Below the pieces are notes generated by a model. That model did no database searches and was not told the origin of the DNA. It saw only the letters and a program-made list of their open reading frames with translations. Below are positions 21,126-28,337 of a DNA stretch of 28,337 nucleotides, one piece after another. Source of the stretch: Mesostigma viride (taxonomy: Eukaryota > Streptophyta > Mesostigmatophyceae > Mesostigmatales > Mesostigmataceae); contig RPFO01001307.1 of the NCBI GenBank assembly GCA_009746045.1, positions 1 through 28,337 of the forward strand. The letters run 5' to 3'. Position numbers and translations under genes: made by a program. Each line of letters begins with the position of its first letter. The stretch's first letter is position 1.

Positions 21126-21210
21126 TACATCCTGCGCAGGATGTAAGAATATGCGTTAACCTTAGCTAAAAGGTTTGCGCATAAAAAGTATAAGCATTAG
21201 CTTGTACAAC
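21126..21210. other. Unique island inside the satellite, with a 20-bp palindrome and a hairpin
   Basis: The array breaks at a perfect 20-bp palindrome (half-site TACATCCTGC, 21126-21145) and then about 65 bp of AT-rich DNA. That stretch includes an imperfect hairpin, ATGCG..AACCTT / AAGGTT..CGCAT, at 21151-21182. The same array variant (ATGCACGCAATTGCCGGCAT) flanks both sides, which may be a duplication around an insertion or simply neighbouring monomers. Confidence 0.8.
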
Positions 21211-22660
21211 TCCATGCACGCAATTGCCGGCATGCACACACACGTACATCCACCGCGCACGCAAGGGGCAACTGCACACACATGTACACACACCGCGCAC
21301 GCTTGGGGCAGCTGCACTCACATGTACACACACCGCGCACGCAAGGGCGGCTGCACACACACGTACATACACCGCGCACGCAAGGGGCAACTGCACACAC
21401 ATGTACACACACCGCGCACGCTTGGGGCAGCTGCACACACACGTACACACACCATGCACGCAATTGCCGGCATGCACACACACGTACATCCACCGCGCAC
21501 GCAAGGGGCGGCTGCACACACACGTACACACACCGCGCACGCAAGGGGCGGCTGCACACACACGTACACACACCGCGCACGCAAGGGGCAACTGCACACA
21601 CATGTACACACACCGCGCACGCTTGGGGCGGCTGCACACACACGTACCTACACCGCGCACGCAAGGGGCGGCTGCACACACATGTACACACACCGCGCAC
21701 GCTTGGGCGGCTGCACACACATGTACCTACACCGCGCACGCAAGGGGCGGCTGCACACACACGTACATCCACCGCGCACGCAAGGGGCAACTGCACACAC
21801 ATGTACACACACCGCGCACGCTTGGGGCAGCTGCACTCACATGTACACACACCGCACACGCAAGGGCCGGCTGCACACACACGTACATCCACCGCGCACG
21901 CAAGGGGCAACTGCACACACACGTACATACACCGCGCACGCAAGGGGCGGCTGCACACACACGTACACACACCGCGCACGCAAGGGGCAACTGCACACAC
22001 ACGTACACACACCGCGCACGCTTGGGGCGGCTGCACACACACGTACCTACACCGCGCACGCAAGGGGCGGCTGCACACACACGTACATCCACCGCGCACG
22101 CAAGGGGCAACTGCACACACATGTACACACACCGCGCACGCTTGGGGCAGCTGCACTCACATGTACACACACCGCGCACGCAAGGGGCGGCTGCACACAC
22201 ACGTACATCCACCGCGCACGCAAGGGGCAACTGCACACACACGTACATCCACCGCGCACGCAAGGGGCGGCTGCACACACACGTACACACACCGCGCACG
22301 CAAGGGGCAACTGCACACACATGTACACACACCGCGCACGCTTGGGGCGGCTGCACACACACGTACCTACACCGCGCACGCAAGGGGCGGCTGCACACAC
22401 ACGTACATACACCGCGCACGCAAGGGGCAACTGCACACACATGTACATACACCGCGCACGCAAGGGGCAACTGCACACACATGTACACACACCGCGCACG
22501 CAAGGGGCAACTGCACACACACGTACACACACCGCGCACGCTTGGGGCGGCTGCACACACACGTACCTACACCGCGCACGCAAGGGGCGGCTGCACACAC
22601 ACGTACATCCACCGCGCACGCAAGGGGCAACTGCACACACATGTACACACACCGCGCACG

Positions 22661-23781
22661 CTTGGGGCAGCTGCACTCACATGTACACACACCGCGCACG
22701 CAAGGGCCGGCTGCACACACACGAAAAACCACCGCGCACGCAAGGGGCAACTGCACACACACGTACATACACCGCGCACGCAAGGGGCGGCTGCACACAC
22801 ACGTACACACACCGCGCACGCAAGGGGCAACTGCACACACATGTACACACACCGCGCACGCTTGGGGCGGCTGCACACACACGTACCTACACCGCGCACG
22901 CAAGGGGCGGCTGCACACACACGTACATACACCGCGCACGCAAGGGGCAACTGCACACACATGTACATACACCGCGCAACCACGGGGCGGCTGCACACAC
23001 ACGTACATACACCGCGCACGCAAGGGGCAACTGCACACACATGTACACACACCGCGCACGCTTGGGGCGGCTGCACACACACGTACCTACACCGCGCACG
23101 CAAGGGGCGGCTGCACACACACGTACATACACCGCGCACGCAAGGGGCAACTGCACACACATGTACATACACCGCGCAACCACGGGGCGGCTGCACACAC
23201 ACGTACACACACCGCGCACGCAAGGGGCAGCTGCACACACACGTACATACACCATGCACGCAAGGGGCTGCACACACACTTACACACACCTTGCACGCAA
23301 GGGCCGGCATGCACACACACTGGCATACACCGCGCACGCAAGGGGCGGCTGCACACACGTACATACACCGCGCACGCAAGGGGCGAGTGCACACACACGT
23401 ACACACACCGCGCACGCAATTAAGGGACGGCTGCACACACACGTACATACACCGCGCACGCAAGGGGCAACGGCACTCACATGTACATACACCATGCACG
23501 CAAGGGGCGGCTGCACACACACGTACACACACCATGCACGCAAGGAGCGACTTCACGCACAGGTACACACACCATGCACGCAAGGTTCGGCTGCACACAC
23601 ATGTACATCCACCGCGCACGCAAGGGGCGGCTGCACACACATGTACATACACCATGCACGCAAGGGGCGGCTGCACACACCTGTACATCCACCGCGCACG
23701 CAAGGGGCGAGTGCACACACACGTACACACACCGCGCACGCAAGGGGCGGCTGCACACACACGTACACACACCATGCACGC
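22661..23781. repeat. Segmental duplication inside the 40-bp array, copy B
   Basis: Partner of 16700-17820 at an offset of 5,961 bp (149 monomers plus one base), with a few substitutions. Confidence 0.85.
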
Positions 23782-26744
23782 AAGGGCCGGCATGCACACA
23801 CAGTACACACACCGCGCACGCAAGGGGCGGCTGCACACACACGTACACACACTGCGCACGCAAGGGGCTGCTGCACACACACTTACACTCACCATGCACG
23901 CAAGGGGCGGCTGCACACACACGTACATACACCGCGCACGCAAGGGACGGCTGCACACACACGTACATACACCGCGCACGCAAGGGGCAACTGCCCGCAC
24001 ATGTACATCCACCGCGCACGCAATTAAGGGACGGCTGCACACACACGTACATACACCGCGCACGCAAGGGGCAACGGCACTCACATGGACATACACCATG
24101 CACGCAAGGGGCGGCTGCACACACACGTACATACACCGCGCACGCAAGGGGCTGCTGCACACACACTTACACACACAATGCACGCAATTAGGGGCGACGG
24201 CACTCACATGTACATACTCTTGGGCGGCTGCACTCACATGTACATACACCGCGCATGCAAGGGGCAACTGCACACACACGTACACACACCATGCACGCAA
24301 GGGCCGGCATGCACACACACGTACATACACTGCGCACGCAAGGGGCAACTGCACACACACGTACACACACCATGCACGGAAGGGACGGCTGCACTCACAT
24401 GTACACACACCATGCACGCAAGGGCCGGCTGCACACACACGTACATACACCATGCACGCAAGGGGCTGCACACACACTTACACACCACCTTGCACGCAAG
24501 GGCCGGCATGCACACACACTGGCATACACCGCGCACGCAAGGGGCGGCTGCACACACGTACATACACCGCGCACGCAAGGGGCGAGTGCACACACACGTA
24601 CACACACCGCGCACGCAATTAAGGGACGGCTGCACACACACGTACATACACCGCGCACGCAAGGGGCAACGGCACTCACATGTACATCCACCATGCACGC
24701 AAGGGGCGGCTGCACACACACGTACACACACCATGCACGCAAGGACAAGGATTCACACACATGTACACACACAAAGCACGCAAGGGGCTGCTGCACACAC
24801 ACGTACATACACCGCGCACGCAAGGGGCGGCTGCACTCACATGTACACACACCACGCACGCAAGGGGCGGCTGCACACACACGTACATACACTGCGCACG
24901 CACGGGGCGACTGCACACACATGTACATAAACCATGCACGCAAGGGGCGGCTGCACACACATGTACATACACCGCGCACGCAAGGGGCGAGTGCAAACAC
25001 ATGTACATACACCGCGCACGCAAGGACAAGGATGCACACACATGTACATACACCGCGCACGCAAGGGGCGGCTGCACACACACGTACATACACCGCGCAC
25101 GCAAGGGGCGAGTGCGCACACACGTACATACACCGCGCACGCAAGGGGCGGCTGCACACACACGTACATACACCGCGCACGCACGGGGCCAGTGCAAGCA
25201 CATGTACATACACCATGCACGCAAGGGGCGGCTGCACACACATGTACATACACCGCGCACGCAAGGGGCGAGTGCAAACACATGTACATACACCGCGCAC
25301 GCAAGGGGCAACTGCCCGCACATGTACATCCACCGCACACGCAAGGGGCGGCTGCACACACATGTACATACACCGCGCACGCAAGGGGCGGCTGCACACA
25401 CACGTACATACACCGCGCACGCAAGGGGCGAGTGCGCACACACGTACATACACCGCGCACGCAAGGGGGGGCTGCACACACACGTACATACACCGCGCAC
25501 GCAAGGGGCCAGTGCAAGCACATGTACATACACCATGCACGCAAGGGCCGGCATGCACAGAAACGTACATACACCGCGCACGCAAGGGGCTGCTGCACAC
25601 ACACGTACACACACCATGCACGCACGGGGCGGCTGCACACACACGTACATCCACTGCGCACGCACGGGGCCGGCGACTGCACACACATGTACATAAACCA
25701 TGCACGCAAGGGGCGGCTGCACACACATGTACATCCACCGCGCACGCAAGGGGCGAGTGCAAACACATGTACATACACCGCGCACGCAAGGACAAGGATG
25801 CACACACATGTACATACACCGCGCACGCAAGGGGCGGCTGCACACGCACGTACATACACCGCGCACGCAAGGGGCGGCTGCACACACACGTACATACACC
25901 GCGCACGCACGGGGCCAGTGCAAGCACATGTACATACACCATGCACGCAAGGGGCGGCTGCACACACATGTACATACACCGCGCACGCAAGGGGCGAGTG
26001 CAAACACATGTACATACACCGCGCACGCAAGGGGCAACTGCCCGCACATGTACATCCACCGCGCACGCAAGGGGCGGCTGCACACACATGTACACACACC
26101 ATGCACGCAAGGACAAGGATGCACACACATGTACACACACCATGCACGCAAGGGGCGGCTGCACACACACGTACACACACCGCGCACGCAAGGGGCGAGT
26201 GCAAACACATGTACATACACCATGCACGCAAGGACAAGGATGCACACACATGTACACACACCATGCACGCAAGGGGCGGCTGCACACACACGTACATACA
26301 CAATGCACGGTTGGGGCGACGGCACTCACATGTACATACACCATGCACGCAAGGACAAGGATGCACACACATGTACATACACCGCGCACGCAAGGGGCGG
26401 CTGCACACACACGTACATACACCGCGCACGCAAGGGGCGAGTGCGCACACACGTACATCCACCGCGCACGCAAGGGGCGGCTGCACACACACGTACATAC
26501 ACCGCGCACGCAATGGGCGAGTGCAAACACATGTACATACACCGCGCACGCAAGGGGCGGCTGCACACACACGTACACACACCATGCACGCAAGGGCCGG
26601 CATGCACACACACGTACATACACCGCGCACGCAAGGGGCGGCTGCACAGAAACGTACACACACCGCGCACGCAAGGGCCGGCTGCACACACATGTACATA
26701 CACCTTGCACGTACAACACACAACACACACACAAACAAAAAATT

Positions 26745-26876
26745 ATATACACACACACACGCACACGCACACGCACACGCACACGCACACGCACACGCAC
26801 ACGCACACGCACACGCACAACACACACAACACACACAACACACACACGCACACGTGAACAACACACACACACAACA
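26745..26876. repeat. CA/CACACG microsatellite
   Basis: (AC)n, then about ten GCACAC hexamers (26761-26820), then ACACACA-type repeats. This is the right margin of the satellite domain. Confidence 0.95.
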
Positions 26877-26983
26877 ATTATAATATTAGTGTAGTATATC
26901 AAACAAAATAGTAATAAAGTATTTGCAAGCGTACTTCGTGTGAATTATGTGTAGACGAGAATAGAAGCTAAACAAAACTCTAA

Positions 26984-27052
26984 TGGAGAAAGAGGGATTC
27001 GAACCCTTGGGAAAGTTACCCCATACATAGCATTCCACTCGGACATTTCTCC
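26984..27052 (-). pseudogene. Truncated tRNA-Ser-like gene (69 nt, anticodon arm disrupted)
   Basis: On the - strand, GGAGAAA at the 5' end pairs perfectly with TTTCTCC at the 3' end; discriminator A. A-box-like TGTCCGAGTGG and a perfect B box GGTTCGAATCC are present, and TTTT follows within 15 bases. Class II tRNA-Ser needs about 85 bases. Here only about 24 bases separate the D arm from the T arm, and no anticodon stem forms. From memory TGCTATGTA matches the 3' half of the anticodon arm of plastid trnS-GGA, suggesting a deletion between two TGG sites. Confidence 0.7.
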
Positions 27053-27070
27053 GAAAAAAGGTCACGTAAG

Positions 27071-27140
27071 CTAAGGGTGGAGAGTTAAGGGTGTAGGTTG
27101 TAGGATGTATGGTGTAGGGTGTAGGGTGTAGGGTGTAGGG
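27071..27140. repeat. TGTAGGG telomere-like heptamers (10 units)
   Basis: Ten successive 7-base units: CTAAGGG, TGGAGAG, TTAAGGG, TGTAGGT, TGTAGGA, TGTATGG, then four exact TGTAGGG. The plant-type telomere is TTTAGGG. Units decay toward the left. Confidence 0.8.
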
Positions 27141-27271
27141 TGTCTTGAGCTTTCTTTTTTGAGATCAATAGAGTCCCCTTCCATGATCATGTGCGTGATC
27201 TGGTTATGATTTTCATCTATGGCGTGTGTGGCCACATCGTGTATTTACAACTTTCTAGCCATGGATAACTA

Positions 27272-27292
27272 GGTAACCATAAATTGGTTACC
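27272..27292. repeat. Short hairpin flanked by direct repeats
   Basis: GGTAACCA and TGGTTACC are perfect 8-bp arms around a 5-base loop. ATAACTAGGTAA occurs on both sides (27265 and 27296), overlapping the left arm, so a local duplication and inversion produced it. Confidence 0.75.
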
Positions 27293-27370
27293 ATGATAAC
27301 TAGGTAAAAACGTGTTGGTTTCAGAATACATGTGATCGCTGCATTGTCATCTACAATGTACAAATCAATC

Positions 27371-27400
27371 ACGGATTTCGGGGCTACGGATTTCGGGGCT
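27371..27400. repeat. 15-bp tandem duplication
   Basis: ACGGATTTCGGGGCT occurs twice back to back. Confidence 0.9.
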
Positions 27401-27480
27401 AAGTTTTTGTGGGTAGAGATTGGCAAGGGTGTCTTTATCTTGCCACTTGGTCACTTGGTGTGCATTACGTCTGTTCTTGC

Positions 27481-27786
27481 GTTGGAGTCAAAAAACTGTC
27501 CGTGTGTGGTGGTGGACTTTTCCTCACGGGCAGTCGCCATATGTCATACAAGCACTTGTTCGGCGTACCACTAGCTCATGTATGTCACCATTGTAATTTT
27601 GCGTTGTAACAGCATTTCTCGGAGCCAACGGCCGTTGGACTCAAAAAACTGACCGTGTGTGGTGGTGGACTTTTCCTCACGGGCAGTCGCCATATGTCAT
27701 ACAAGCACTTGTTCGGCGTACCACTAGCTCGTGGATGTCACCATTGTAATTTTGAGTTGTAACAGCATTTCTCGGAGCCAACGGCC
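27481..27786. repeat. 153-bp tandem duplication bounded by the palindrome
   Basis: GTTGGA(G/C)TCAAAAAACTG begins at 27481 and 27634, with matching sequence to 27786 and the start of a third copy at 27787. The boundary falls inside CCAACGGCC|GTTGG (palindromes at 27625 and 27778); the first copy lacks the left half-palindrome. Confidence 0.92.
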
Positions 27787-28305
27787 GTTGGACTTCGAAA
27801 AACTGATAGCCTTGTCTGAAGGTGTGTGCGTGAATGGCACATGTGCATCGTCGGGGGGAGTTTTCTCAAGAGCCACATGTGGTAGTGTAAGGTGGGCATG
27901 CTTAGTGCGTACGGGTGGGAGGGACAAGAGGTGCAGAAGTTGACGGCTTTTGACCTTGGGAAATGACACGGCACACATAAGACAACAAAGTGATAATTTT
28001 AATGTCTTTACTGGTGTACTGTCAATTTCTCCGAGCCAACGGCCGTTGGACTCTCGAAACTCTCCTGTCTACAAAGTGTGTGCGTGCGATGGCACTTGTT
28101 CCATGTGCCGGGGGGGGGGTGAGAAATCTGTCGTTCATTAATTTGTGCCTCGTCGGGGTGGGCATGCATGAATTTGTGCCTCGTCGGGGTGGACATGCAT
28201 GAAAGCATTTTCATTGGTACTCGGGGTTCAATATTTTTGTCTTGCTGTTGAAACGTCGACGTGCTCTTCTCCTGCTCTTTTTTTTTCCTACTCAACGGCC
28301 GTTGG
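27778..28305. repeat. Older, diverged duplication of about 257 bp with palindromes
   Basis: Palindromes at 27778, 28036 and 28292 (the last with T for the first C) are 258 and 256 bp apart. The sequence after the first two is similar but diverged, sharing GTGTGTGCGTG, ATGGCAC and a G-run in order. Confidence 0.65.
28140..28201. repeat. 31-bp tandem duplication
   Basis: AATTTGTGCCTCGTCGGGGT plus eleven more bases, repeated at 28171 with one substitution; each copy ends in CATGCATG. Confidence 0.92.
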
Positions 28306-28337
28306 TGCTTTTAAACTTGCCCAGCGTTATGACTAGG

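Larger units (their letters stand above)
14071..26709. repeat. 40-bp CA-rich satellite array (about 315 units)
   Basis: The consensus unit reads CACACACACGTACATACAC, then CGCGCACGCAAGGGGCGGCT, with a final G completing the cycle. Frequent variants are GCAACT, CCGGCT or GCGAGT for GCGGCT; CCATGC for CCGCGC; GCTTGGGG for GCAAGGGG; and CATCC, CCTAC or CACAC for CATAC. Because 40 is not a multiple of three, the same 40-residue pattern appears in all three forward frames. The consensus has no stop on either strand, which explains open frames of up to 2,316 codons. No coding function is supported. It is interrupted by unique sequence at 21126-21210. Confidence 0.97.
27141..27480. other. Unique DNA without a recognisable gene
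   Basis: No supported gene. It contains a short hairpin and a 15-bp duplication, listed separately. Open frames of 69-80 codons show no recognisable domain. Confidence 0.5.

Noticed and set aside
14071-26709. CRISPR array
   Set aside because: Monomers are directly adjacent with no unique spacers, and the context is eukaryotic.
14028-26894. Giant open frames (up to 2,316 codons) across the CA-rich region on both strands
   Set aside because: The 40-bp consensus has no stop in any of six frames and gives the same 40-residue pattern in every forward frame; the frames overlap fully. The hydrophobic start at 14028 is accidental AT-rich sequence.
27332-27574. 80-codon frame with moderate hydrophobicity
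   Set aside because: No recognisable domain; overlaps the 15-bp and 153-bp duplications and a similar frame in another phase.

Overview
The window looks like nuclear DNA of a eukaryote, probably an alga or another organism with plant-type telomeres. The evidence is GT-AG introns with a TACTAAT-like branch site, TATA/CCAAT promoter signals, tRNA-like Pol III units, traces of CCCTAAA/TGTAGGG heptamers, and very large tandem arrays. No bacterial operon, ribosome-binding site or CRISPR is seen. I cannot name the species from sequence alone. About 20 kb of the 28.3 kb is tandem repeat, and almost every long open frame there is a by-product of a repeat unit that contains no stop codon.

Layout. 1-5591: two arrays of a G-rich 30-bp minisatellite (about 121 and 56 units) separated by a roughly 280-bp spacer. 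5592-6652: four more copies of that spacer unit, carrying two, two and one 30-mer, the last cut short; together they show how the minisatellite arose. 6653-8039: no convincing protein gene, but GC-rich hairpins (7063-7270), a CCAAT/TATA promoter-like segment and a degenerate tRNA-like unit ending in nine T. 8040-8591: nine copies of a 62-bp repeat, each holding the palindrome CCAACGGCCGTTGG. 8661-11925: the only convincing protein-coding gene, four exons on the + strand, encoding a roughly 870-residue transposase-like protein. It has an acidic triad of DDE type and cysteine/histidine clusters, with two apparent -1 frame changes at runs of G. 12131-27140: a repeat block bracketed by short telomere-like heptamers in opposite orientation. 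It comprises 1.8 kb of GT-rich degenerate repeats, a 12.6-kb array of a 40-bp CA-rich unit (about 315 copies) interrupted once at 21126-21210, a CA microsatellite, and a truncated tRNA-Ser-like sequence on the - strand. 27141-28337: no gene; further palindrome copies inside local tandem duplications.

Two themes unify the window. One is a short dispersed palindromic element: 19 exact 14-mers, most with TTTC six bases before and GAAA five or six bases after. It sits in introns and intergenic DNA, and nearly always lies inside a local tandem duplication (62, 118, 91, 153 or about 257 bp). The other is large-scale satellite growth with higher-order structure. The transposase-like gene is the only candidate trans-acting factor present; any link between it and the palindromes is speculation.
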